Assembly (NCBI GenBank): GCA_947625395.1
Contig: CANQOD010000081.1
Coordinates: 1-5,614 of the forward strand
DNA: 5,614 nt
Reading direction: 5' to 3'
Origin: an uncultured Bacilli bacterium
GTDB taxonomy: Bacteria; Bacillota_I; Bacilli_A; RF39; UBA660
The translations under genes were made by a program, and so were the position numbers. The notes below the pieces were generated by a model. The model saw nothing but the letters and a program-made list of their open reading frames with translations. It was not told the DNA's origin and made no database searches. This document shows positions 1 to 5,614 of this stretch, piece after piece; position 1 is the stretch's first letter, and every line of letters starts with the position of its first letter.

Positions 1-3000
1 GCGTTATTCATGTTGCGGCAAGAAGTCTTGCGCCGCATGCTTTATCGATTTTTGGTGACCATCAAGATGTGTATGCTACAAGAAGTACCGGTATTGCTCT
101 TTTAGCAACTTCATCGGTACAAGAAGTTATGGATTTAACCGCTGTGGCGCATCTTTCAGCGCTCAAAGGAAGCGTGCCTTTTTTACATTTCTTTGATGGC
201 TTTCGAACGAGTCACGAGCTTCAAAAAATCGATGTATTAGATGTTTCACAACTGGACCAATTTGTTGACCAAGCAGCTTTGTTGAACTTTAGAAAACGGG
301 CTTTAACACCGAACAATCCTGTGACTAGAGGTACTTCGCAGAATGATGATGTGTATTTTCAAAATACCGAAGTACGCAATTCCTACTATGAAAAGCTTCC
401 GGAAGTTGTCGATGATTACATGCAGAAAATCAATCAGTTGACAGGAAGAAACTATGCGCCTTTTAATTACTATGGAGATGCGCATGCTACTAGGATTATT
501 GTGGCTATGGGCAGTGTTTCTGAAACAATTAAAGAAACGGTTGATTATCTCATGTCCAAGGGTGAAAAAGTTGGCTTTGTCCAAGTACATTTGTATCGTC
601 CATTCTCTTATAAATATCTGTTAAAAGCCATTCCAAAAACGGTTGAAAAAATTGCAGTATTGGATAGAACGAAAGAAGCTGGTTCGTTAGGGGAACCTCT
701 TTATTTAGATGTGTCTTCTGCCATTCAAAGCTTACAAAAAAAGATTGAAGTTTATGGAGGACGGTATGGCTTATCTAGTAAAAATACGACTCCGGCAATG
801 ATAAAAGGGGTCTATGACTTTTTAAAACAAAATCCTCATCATAACTTTACAGTCGGTATCCAGGATGATGTTACACATTTAAGTGTTCCTTATGAGGAAG
901 ATTTCCATCTGCCAAGTAAAAATGTAGGCTTCCTTGTTTATGGTTATGGAAGTGATGGCATGGTGAGTGCTTGTAAAGATATGATGAAAATTACGGGAAG
1001 TGCGAAAGATGCTTATGTGCAAGGCTATTTCCAATACGATTCTAAAAAATCAGGTGGCGTGACCATTAGTCATTTGCGTTTCTCAAAAGATGTGATTCGT
1101 TCTAGTTATTATGTTGAAAGTGCCAAAGTGGTTATGTGTACGAAAGAGTCTTACTTAAAACGGCTCCACATGTTTGATGCTTTAGAGGAAAATGGTATCT
1201 TTATTTTAAATACAGGCAAGACGAAAGAAGAACTAGAAAAGGTAATACAAGAGGAAGATTTAAAACTCATTCAAGAGCGTTCGATTCGCCTCTTTACAAT
1301 TGATGCTTCTAAAATTGCTCGTGAAAATGGATTGCCTGGTAAAATCAGTGCGATTATGGAAGCAATTCTCTTTGAATATGGGCATATCGTTGATAAAGAG
1401 TATGCGATTGCGCAAATTAAAGAAAATCTCACCAAACGTTTTGCGAAAAAGGGTGGCAATCTAGCGGAAAAAAATATGAAAGCGTTAGAAGAAGCCCTAG
1501 GTGCTTGCCAAGAAATAGAGCTGGAAAAAGCCAAAGGAAAACGCAAAAAGGAAAAAGATTTCTTTGAAAAAATTGATACGCGCGAGGGGGATAAACTGCC
1601 AACTTCTGCTTTTCAAGACTATGCGAATGGCACACTACAAGGGGGACTTTCTCAACTTGAAAAACGGGATATTGCTGAATTAGTTCCTTGTTATCATCCG
1701 GAAAATTGTATTACTTGTAATCTTTGTTCCCTTGTCTGTCCACATGCAGTCATCCGTCCATTCTTGCTTAATGAGGAAGAAGAGAAGCAGGCACCGGAGT
1801 CTGTCAAAGAAAAAATCATTGGTGCCAATATCAAAGATTGTCAAGAACAGTTTACGATTGGTATTTCGGTCAAAGACTGTATGGGTTGCCAACTTTGTAC
1901 GAATATTTGTCCTGGTAAAAAGGGAGAGAAAGCTTTGACGATGGTTCCACGAGAAAGTAAAGAAGCGCAAGGAGAAGAAAAACGGGCCACTTACTTGTGG
2001 GATTCAGTGACAGAAAAAGAAGTGATGGCTCTAGATACAGTGAAAGGTAGTCAGTTTAGTGCCCCAAGATTTGAGTTTTCAGGTGCCTGTGCTGGCTGTG
2101 GGGAAACGCCTTATCTAAAATTGTTAACGCAACTGTTCAAAGAGCGTTTGGTCATTGCGAATGCAACGGGTTGTTCATCGATTTATGGTGCGAGTTATCC
2201 ATCTACTCCTTATCGTGTTCCTTGGGCCAACTCTTTATTTGAAGACAATGCTGAATTTGGCTTTGGTATGCATATCGCCGATACCTATCAAAAGGACATG
2301 ATTCGAAAAATCATTCAAGAAAATCTCAAAAAAGTTCCGAAAAAAGAACAAGCGATTTATAAGGCTTATCTAGAAAATGGAACGGTGGAAGCGGCGAAAG
2401 CGCTCAAAGCTGTTTTAGAACACACGCCAATTGAAGAATTGAAAGCATATGAAAACTTTCTTTTCCCACAATCCACTTGGCTTGTTGGTGGTGATGGTTG
2501 GGCGTATGATATCGGCTATAATGGAATTGACCATGTATTAGCAAGTAATGAAAACGTCAATATTTTAGTATTAGATACGGAAGTGTATTCCAATACCGGT
2601 GGACAAGCTAGTAAATCAAGTAAGATTGGTTCTGTTTCAAAGTTTGCTGCAGGTGGAAAACAAACGGCAAAAAAAGATTTGGCCAAGATTGCCATGACTT
2701 ATCCTCATGTTTACGTTGCCTGTGTTTCTTTAGGGGCAAATCCGCAAGCGACGATTAAGGCTTTCCAAGAAGCAGAAAGTTATCCTGGGCCAAGTCTTAT
2801 CATTGCTTATGCTCCTTGTATTGCCCAAGGTATTCTTGAGGGAATGTCAAATTCCATTCATGAAGAAAAGAAAGCAACATCTTGTGGATATTTTCCTATC
2901 TTTCGATATCATCCAGTCACCAAGAAAATGGAGTTGGATAGTGCGGTTGACTTCACCAATTATCAAGATTTCTTAATGGGAGAAGACCGTTATCGCATGT

Positions 3001-3113
3001 TGAAAAAAGTCCAAGAAAATAGTGAAGAACTTTTAAAAGAAAACGAAGAAAATGCCAAAGAAAGATATGCTTATTATCAATCACTTGCTGGTTCTAAAGA
3101 AGAAAATGAATAA
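1..3113 (+). CDS. nifJ: Pyruvate:ferredoxin (flavodoxin) oxidoreductase, 5'-truncated by the window edge
   Basis: This cytoplasmic enzyme oxidatively decarboxylates pyruvate with CoA to acetyl-CoA and CO2, reducing ferredoxin or flavodoxin. The frame is open from base 3, so the GTG at 69 is an internal codon and not the start. The 1036 residues seen begin at about residue 108 of the Desulfovibrio africanus enzyme as I recall it, so the early thiamine-domain residues (Thr31, Glu64) are off-window; Arg7 here matches its active-site Arg114. Counting from base 3, the ferredoxin-like domain carries two 4Fe-4S motifs, C569/C572/C575/C579 and C626/C629/C632/C636. The proximal cluster ligands are C696, C699, C724 and C939. 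The thiamine-diphosphate/Mg site is GDGWAYDIG (Asp831) with SNTGGQ (Asn864). All key residues visible are intact. The protein lacks the long C-terminal extension of the Desulfovibrio form and ends in a charged tail. Identity is near certain; the electron acceptor cannot be told from sequence. Confidence 0.97.
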   Translation, partial: VIHVAARSLAPHALSIFGDHQDVYATRSTGIALLATSSVQEVMDLTAVAHLSALKGSVPFLHFFDGFRTSHELQKIDVLDVSQLDQFVDQAALLNFRKRALTPNNPVTRGTSQNDDVYFQNTEVRNSYYEKLPEVVDDYMQKINQLTGRNYAPFNYYGDAHATRIIVAMGSVSETIKETVDYLMSKGEKVGFVQVHLYRPFSYKYLLKAIPKTVEKIAVLDRTKEAGSLGEPLYLDVSSAIQSLQKKIEVYGGRYGLSSKNTTPAMIKGVYDFLKQNPHHNFTVGIQDDVTHLSVPYEEDFHLPSKNVGFLVYGYGSDGMVSACKDMMKITGSAKDAYVQGYFQYDSKKSGGVTISHLRFSKDVIRSSYYVESAKVVMCTKESYLKRLHMFDALEENGIFILNTGKTKEELEKVIQEEDLKLIQERSIRLFTIDASKIARENGLPGKISAIMEAILFEYGHIVDKEYAIAQIKENLTKRFAKKGGNLAEKNMKALEEALGACQEIELEKAKGKRKKEKDFFEKIDTREGDKLPTSAFQDYANGTLQGGLSQLEKRDIAELVPCYHPENCITCNLCSLVCPHAVIRPFLLNEEEEKQAPESVKEKIIGANIKDCQEQFTIGISVKDCMGCQLCTNICPGKKGEKALTMVPRESKEAQGEEKRATYLWDSVTEKEVMALDTVKGSQFSAPRFEFSGACAGCGETPYLKLLTQLFKERLVIANATGCSSIYGASYPSTPYRVPWANSLFEDNAEFGFGMHIADTYQKDMIRKIIQENLKKVPKKEQAIYKAYLENGTVEAAKALKAVLEHTPIEELKAYENFLFPQSTWLVGGDGWAYDIGYNGIDHVLASNENVNILVLDTEVYSNTGGQASKSSKIGSVSKFAAGGKQTAKKDLAKIAMTYPHVYVACVSLGANPQATIKAFQEAESYPGPSLIIAYAPCIAQGILEGMSNSIHEEKKATSCGYFPIFRYHPVTKKMELDSAVDFTNYQDFLMGEDRYRMLKKVQENSEELLKENEENAKERYAYYQSLAGSKEENE

Positions 3114-3130
3114 AATTTCTTCTTTTTCTT
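3096..3130 (+). terminator. Possible weak intrinsic terminator at the end of nifJ
   Basis: A perfect 10-bp inverted repeat, AAAGAAGAAA at 3096-3105 and TTTCTTCTTT at 3116-3125, brackets the nifJ stop codon with a 10-base loop. It runs into a T-rich stretch broken by single C residues. Only two of its pairs are G-C, so the stem is weak and some readthrough into uppS is likely. The purine-rich arm also encodes the Lys/Glu-rich tail of NifJ, so the repeat may be coincidental. Confidence 0.35.
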
Positions 3131-3139
3131 CTGTCTTAA

Positions 3140-3148
3140 TGATATACT
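3140..3148 (+). promoter_or_regulatory. Extended -10 promoter for uppS
   Basis: TATACT at 3143-3148 is preceded by TG at 3140-3141 with one base between, the classic extended -10 (TGnTATAnT-type) element. The -35 position, about 3120-3125, reads TTCTTT, a poor match, which is what an extended -10 normally compensates for. Transcription would start near 3155, giving a leader of roughly 15 bases that carries the ribosome binding site AAAGGAG at 3158-3164, five bases before the ATG. It supports independent expression of uppS. Confidence 0.6.
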
Positions 3149-3169
3149 AGGAACACAAAAGGAGTTTGT

Positions 3170-3901
3170 ATGGAAAATTGTAAACAGTTGCCCAAGCATA
3201 TTGGAATCATTATGGACGGTAATGGTCGCTGGGCGAAAGAAAGAGGACTTCCTCGTAGTTTAGGACATCAAGAGGGAGCGAAAAATTTGAAAAAATTGCT
3301 TTATCACATGTATGAACGAGGCATTCAATATGTCTCTTTATATGCTTTTTCGACTGAAAATTTTGAACGAAATCAAAAAGAAGTCGATTTCTTAATGGAT
3401 TTGTTTGTCACTCTGTTTCATAAGGAGTTAAAGTCCTTAAAGGAATTAGGTGTGAAAGTTGTTTTTTCAGGAAGAAAAGCACCTTTAAAGGAAAAAGTAT
3501 GGAATGCGATGATGGAACTTGTGGATGCAACGAAAGAGGGACAGAAAGGCGTTTTAAATATTTGTCTTAATTATGGGGGACAATATGAAATTGTTGATAT
3601 GGTTCAAAAAATCGCTCGTCAAGTGCAAGAAAAACAGTTGAAAATTGAAGAGATTACGAAAGAAGTGGTTGAACAAAATTTGTATCAACAACTACCGCCA
3701 CTTGATTTTGTGATTCGAACCAGTGGAGAACGACGAACGAGTAATTTTATGATTTATCAAGCTGCTTATGCGGAATATTATTTTCCTAATATTTATTTTC
3801 CGGATTTTCAAGACAGTGATTTTGATGAAGCTATTTTAGACTTTCAAAATCGGAATCGTCGCTTTGGCAAAAATGAAGCGGATTCCAGGCAAGCAGAATA
3901 A
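3170..3901 (+). CDS. uppS: Isoprenyl transferase (di-trans,poly-cis-undecaprenyl-diphosphate synthase family)
   Basis: This is a cis-prenyltransferase, which adds isopentenyl diphosphate units to farnesyl diphosphate to make C55 undecaprenyl diphosphate, the carrier lipid for peptidoglycan and other wall glycans. It is a soluble enzyme acting at the membrane face. The 243-residue length is typical. The catalytic block HIGIIMDGNGRWAK has Asp16, with Arg20, Trp21 and His33 following. YAFSTENFER gives Ser61, Asn64 and Arg67. The C-terminal signature RTSGERRTSNF supplies Arg183, Arg189 and Ser191, and Glu202 lies in AYAEYYF. These match E. coli Asp26, His43, Ser71, Asn74, Arg77, Arg194, Arg200, Ser202 and Glu213 at a near-constant offset. 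The ATG at 3170 has AAAGGAG five bases upstream. The gene lies 56 bases after nifJ, has its own promoter and ends at a terminator 23 bases on. The usual partners cdsA, frr and dxr do not follow, so it could be a second paralogue; product chain length is not provable from sequence. Confidence 0.96.
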   Translation: MENCKQLPKHIGIIMDGNGRWAKERGLPRSLGHQEGAKNLKKLLYHMYERGIQYVSLYAFSTENFERNQKEVDFLMDLFVTLFHKELKSLKELGVKVVFSGRKAPLKEKVWNAMMELVDATKEGQKGVLNICLNYGGQYEIVDMVQKIARQVQEKQLKIEEITKEVVEQNLYQQLPPLDFVIRTSGERRTSNFMIYQAAYAEYYFPNIYFPDFQDSDFDEAILDFQNRNRRFGKNEADSRQAE

Positions 3902-3924
3902 GGAATTCAAGGATTTAAAAAAAA

Positions 3925-3958
3925 CTATCTCATCAGCAAAATGGGATAGCTTTTTTTT
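3925..3958 (+). terminator. Intrinsic terminator of uppS, probably bidirectional
   Basis: CTATCTCAT (3925-3933) pairs with ATGGGATAG (3941-3949) as a 9-bp stem with one G-U wobble and a 7-base loop, followed by one C and eight T (3951-3958). On the minus strand the same stem carries one A-C mismatch and is followed by eight U, complementary to the A-tract 3917-3924. It can therefore also stop leftward transcription, less stably. It lies 23 bases after the uppS stop codon. Confidence 0.88.
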
Positions 3959-3975
3959 ATTAAATCAATTAAATA

Positions 3976-4002
3976 GGAGCTATCCCCCTGAAGAATAGCT
4001 CC
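3976..4002. repeat. Perfect 8-bp inverted repeat (hairpin C)
   Basis: GGAGCTAT (3976-3983) and ATAGCTCC (3995-4002) form an 8-bp stem around an 11-base loop. The loop contains a C5 run (G5 on the minus strand). The CCCCT in the loop (3985-3989) is complementary to AGGGG at 4019-4023, which allows a pseudoknot on either strand. The left arm plus part of the loop (3978-3986) is also complementary over 9 bases to the 3' side of the uppS terminator (3943-3951). Confidence 0.75.
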
Positions 4003-4026
4003 GTTAAAAAGAATAAAAAGGGGTTG

Positions 4027-4043
4027 GCTAGTGTGATACTAGC
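4027..4043. repeat. Perfect 6-bp inverted repeat (hairpin B)
   Basis: GCTAGT (4027-4032) and ACTAGC (4038-4043) pair around a 5-base loop. The repeat touches hairpin A with no base between, so in RNA the two stems could stack end to end. There is no T-tract directly after it on the plus strand. On the minus strand a U-rich run follows only after CAACCCC, so it is not a convincing terminator by itself. Confidence 0.7.
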
Positions 4044-4069
4044 ACCAATTCGCCTAAATCCGAATTGGT
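4044..4069. repeat. Perfect 9-bp inverted repeat (hairpin A)
   Basis: ACCAATTCG (4044-4052) and CGAATTGGT (4061-4069) pair perfectly around an 8-base loop. On the minus strand the stem begins at or within two bases of the predicted transcription start. This is the position of a protective 5' stem-loop in stable bacterial RNAs. As DNA it could instead be an operator just downstream of the leftward promoter. Confidence 0.75.
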
Positions 4070-4076
4070 ACTGTTT

Positions 4077-4105
4077 ATAATAAAGGCTTGCTGCACTTTT
4101 GTCAA
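4077..4105 (-). promoter_or_regulatory. Near-consensus sigma-A promoter reading leftward
   Basis: Read on the minus strand, TTGACA (4105-4100) is a perfect -35, followed after exactly 17 bases by TATTAT (4082-4077), a five-of-six -10. A run of seven A lies just upstream of the -35 on that strand (bases 4109-4115), resembling an UP element. The predicted start is about 4069-4071. No open reading frame lies downstream in that direction before uppS in antisense, so it most plausibly drives a non-coding transcript. The plus-strand TATAAT at 4076-4081 overlaps it but has no -35. Confidence 0.72.
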
Positions 4106-4213
4106 CTCTTTTTTTGAAAAAAACTGATAAATTTTGTGGGGTTCAATTGTCTGTTTCTTTCCTTAAAATGTAAGATAGACGTTCTTTTTTTCTCTCTTTT
4201 TTCAGTCGACGAC
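4106..4213. other. AT-rich spacer between two divergent promoters
   Basis: This stretch separates the leftward promoter from the elements upstream of the rightward gene. It contains T7, A7 and further T-rich runs (for example around 4185-4203) and no open reading frame of note, no tRNA and no clear hairpin beyond the T7/A7 near-palindrome at 4109-4122. A-tract DNA of this kind can bend and can act as an upstream activating element for both promoters; that role is inference. Confidence 0.4.
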
Positions 4214-4238
4214 AAAATATGACAAAAAATCATATTTT
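4214..4238. promoter_or_regulatory. 9-bp palindrome, possible operator
   Basis: AAAATATGA (4214-4222) and TCATATTTT (4230-4238) form a perfect inverted repeat with a 7-base spacer. It ends two bases before the -35 hexamer of the downstream gene. This is a common place for an activator or repressor site. AT-rich sequence makes chance palindromes more likely, and as RNA the stem has only one G-C pair, so a terminator role is unlikely. Confidence 0.35.
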
Positions 4239-4240
4239 TC

Positions 4241-4269
4241 TTGAAATATGCCATAATATCATATATACT
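4241..4269 (+). promoter_or_regulatory. Sigma-A promoter of the surface-protein gene
   Basis: TTGAAA (4241-4246) and TATACT (4264-4269) are each five-of-six matches to consensus, separated by exactly 17 bases. Transcription would begin near 4276, leaving a leader of about 20 bases that contains the purine-rich ribosome binding site GAAGAG (4285-4290), five bases before the ATG. The gene therefore appears to start its own transcription unit. Confidence 0.7.
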
Positions 4270-4295
4270 GAATAGTAGGATGGTGAAGAGATTTT

Positions 4296-5614
4296 ATGGA
4301 TACGGAAACAGAGAAAACAGTCGAAAAGATAAAAGTGAAAAAAGAAAAAAACAACCGGCAAAAAAATACGTCACCTAAGCACAAACAGCTTCGAATCACG
4401 ATTCTAGTAGTAATTGGAATTGTACTTGTTTTAGGAGTTACTTATGCTTGGCTGACTATCACAGTTCATGGAACCAAAAAAGTATCTATGCAAGCAGGTC
4501 CTTTAAAAGTATATATTAATAATGAAAGTGAGGACCTGGAGTTAAAAAATGTCATTCCAACACGTGATGAAGATGGAATTAAGGGAGGAGAATATACCTT
4601 TGATTTGGTCAACGATACAGATTATCCAGTGAATTATAAAATTTATATTGATGATAATGATGAAGCAAAACAAGAATGTATTTCTTCGCACAGTGAACCG
4701 GAATGTCAAACAATGGATGCCAAAAATGTACGTTATCAGTTTATCAATAATGGTGTTCAAACAGTGGGAACATTAAATGGTGCTACTGGTGGTGAGGGAC
4801 GCCTTGTTGGAGTAGGAACACTTCGTGGTAAAACAACGTTTAGTTATGCTTTAAAAATTTGGTTAAATATTGAGGCAACCAATGAAGTGATTGGCAAATA
4901 CTTTTTTGGAAAAATTCGAGTTTATGCTGAACAAGAACCAGGTAAAGTGGATGTTGCTAATAAGCCATTGCTTGCGGATAATATGATTCCGGTTGTCTAC
5001 AATAGTACGCAAAAACGATGGGAAAAAGCCAACTTAAATACGGAGTGGTATAACTATGACAAACAAGAGTGGGCGAATGCTGTAACAGTAACGAATGGAA
5101 CTCGAGCAACCTACAAACAAGCTGCGATTGGAACGGAAGTCAAAATGGCAGATATCTTACAGATGTTTGTTTGGATTCCTCGATATAGTTACACGATAAA
5201 AGATACTTACGGCGTTGATGGCACTGCCGCAGCAACTCCAGGAAGAATTGATGTTCAGTTTGTTTCTAAAACAATGAAAGATATTGGAACAGCAACTTAT
5301 ACAGGAAGTGAAGCAAAGAACTGGTATACGCCACCTGGCTTTACGTTTGGAACTGAAGAATTACCTGGCGTTTGGGTTGGTAAATTTGAAACCGGATATG
5401 GTGCGGCAGATGGAACGGGAGCGACTGCTGCAAGTACCGCTGCAGCGCAAGTTGATGATGTGCAGCCAAATCGTGTGATTATCAAACCAAATGTGTATAG
5501 TTGGCGAAATATACGTGTGTCAACTCTCGATTTAGTTTCACGACAAATCACCTTAGCAGGCAATGTGTTTGGATTCGACCAAAGCACGTATGATGCACAT
5601 GCAATGAAACATAG
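4296..5614 (+). CDS. Membrane-anchored surface protein of unknown function, 3'-truncated by the window edge
   Basis: The frame is open to the window end (439 codons seen), with no stop. Residues 1-31 are highly charged and Lys-rich; residues 32-49 form one hydrophobic helix, followed by TYAW (49-52). This gives a signal-anchor with the bulk of the protein outside; a VTYAW-type junction is reminiscent of TasA/camelysin-like and related Bacillota exported proteins. Residues about 60-215 look like a beta-rich domain, with Cys128 and Cys137 as a possible disulfide. From about 230 comes a second module with MIPVVYN, WYNYDKQEWANAV, FVWIPRY (291-297), TPPGFTFGTEELPGVWVGKFETG (345-367) and VIIKPNVYSWR. 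I recall this module as recurrent in hypothetical proteins of gut Bacillota, function unknown; this is memory, not a search. An Ala/Gly/Thr-rich segment (about 366-384) interrupts it. The ATG at 4296 follows GAAGAG at five bases. Phage or conjugative cargo is an alternative; nothing here shows it. Confidence 0.88.
   Translation, partial: MDTETEKTVEKIKVKKEKNNRQKNTSPKHKQLRITILVVIGIVLVLGVTYAWLTITVHGTKKVSMQAGPLKVYINNESEDLELKNVIPTRDEDGIKGGEYTFDLVNDTDYPVNYKIYIDDNDEAKQECISSHSEPECQTMDAKNVRYQFINNGVQTVGTLNGATGGEGRLVGVGTLRGKTTFSYALKIWLNIEATNEVIGKYFFGKIRVYAEQEPGKVDVANKPLLADNMIPVVYNSTQKRWEKANLNTEWYNYDKQEWANAVTVTNGTRATYKQAAIGTEVKMADILQMFVWIPRYSYTIKDTYGVDGTAAATPGRIDVQFVSKTMKDIGTATYTGSEAKNWYTPPGFTFGTEELPGVWVGKFETGYGAADGTGATAASTAAAQVDDVQPNRVIIKPNVYSWRNIRVSTLDLVSRQITLAGNVFGFDQSTYDAHAMKH

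Larger units (their letters stand above)
3917..4071 (-). ncRNA. Candidate structured small RNA of about 150 nt, family unknown
   Basis: No RNA family is recognised. The case rests on layout: a near-consensus minus-strand promoter, a predicted start at about 4069-4071, an immediate 5' stem-loop, two more perfect hairpins, and a terminator with a U-tract. In minus-strand order, hairpin A (4069-4044) has a 9-bp stem and 8-base loop; hairpin B (4043-4027) abuts it with 6 bp and a 5-base loop. A pyrimidine-rich linker with CCCCU (4023-4019) comes next. Hairpin C (4002-3976) has 8 bp and an 11-base loop containing AGGGG, able to pair with that CCCCU. An AU-rich spacer then leads to the terminator stem. 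No ORF with a ribosome binding site is evident inside. It converges on uppS tail to tail, so readthrough would be antisense to uppS. Alternatives are a set of intergenic hairpins with no transcript, or a transcript from the other strand. Confidence 0.5.

Noticed and set aside
69..71. GTG at 69 as the start of nifJ
   Set aside because: The frame is open back to base 3 and the upstream codons encode conserved NifJ sequence (AARSLAPHALSIFGDH), including the active-site Arg. The gene simply enters from outside the window.
3929..3936. CUGAUGAG on the minus strand, resembling a hammerhead ribozyme core
   Set aside because: No matching GAAA core strand, stem II or cleavage triplet follows at the needed spacing. 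The motif lies within the terminator loop and stem and is likely chance.
4017..4024. Minus-strand CCCCUUUUU as an antisense to the uppS ribosome binding site AAAAGG
   Set aside because: Only six contiguous pairs, mostly A-U, and such a match is common in AT-rich genomes. Not enough to propose a target.
4076..4081. TATAAT on the plus strand as a rightward promoter
   Set aside because: No -35 at 16-18 bases upstream and no TG at the extended -10 position; it is the complement of the better-supported leftward -10.
3902..4295. CRISPR array, retron or tracrRNA-like locus in the gap
   Set aside because: No direct repeats with regular spacing, no cas or reverse transcriptase gene in view, and the hairpins do not match a known tracrRNA or msr-msd layout.
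4280..4378. 32-codon ORF from ATG 4280, very basic, overlapping the start of the surface-protein gene
   Set aside because: It lacks a good ribosome binding site and its composition just reflects the Lys-rich start of the real gene read in another frame.
4542..4760. Minus-strand ORF of 72 codons inside the surface-protein gene
   Set aside because: Antisense shadow of a well-supported coding frame; rich in Ile and Phe as expected from AT-rich antisense, with no recognisable domain.
5284..5587. Plus- and minus-strand ORFs of 64 and 96 codons near the window end
   Set aside because: Both overlap the conserved WVGKFE/IKPNV module of the surface protein in other frames and have no family features or start signals.

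Overview
The window looks like chromosome of an anaerobic, low-GC Gram-positive bacterium (Bacillota). It is AT-rich, with A/T-tract intergenic DNA, AGGAG-type ribosome binding sites and sigma-A-type promoters. Tryptophan is read from TGG and no gene contains an in-frame TGA, so the standard code applies and a Mycoplasma-type code is unlikely. A fermentative pyruvate:ferredoxin oxidoreductase together with a surface protein of a type I recall from gut Erysipelotrichia and uncultured Mollicutes-related lineages points loosely to that part of the phylum. That placement is inference from memory, not a database result.

Layout: (1) 1-3113, plus strand, the 3' nine-tenths of nifJ; about 107 N-terminal codons lie before the window. 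(2) 3114-3169, a 56-base gap with a weak AU-rich hairpin overlapping the nifJ stop and an extended -10 promoter for the next gene. (3) 3170-3901, plus strand, an intact cis-prenyltransferase (UppS) that ends at a strong terminator, so it appears to be transcribed alone. (4) 3902-4295, 394 bases without a protein gene but rich in structure: the terminator, three perfect hairpins, a near-consensus promoter pointing left, a T-rich spacer, a 9-bp palindrome and a promoter pointing right. (5) 4296 to the window end, plus strand, the first 439 codons of a membrane-anchored, outward-facing protein that runs off the window.

The three protein genes appear to be separate transcription units. NifJ serves pyruvate fermentation in the cytoplasm. 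UppS makes the C55 lipid carrier for wall polymers. The third protein is exported and probably tethered to the membrane by its N-terminal helix. No functional link between them is evident beyond position.

The least ordinary element is in the gap after uppS. A TTGACA-17-TATTAT promoter on the minus strand fires into a run of hairpins that begins right at the predicted start site and ends at the uppS terminator read backwards. This has the architecture of an unannotated small RNA of about 150 nt. It can form a pseudoknot and has an alternative pairing that would break the terminator stem. I could not match it to any RNA family I know.
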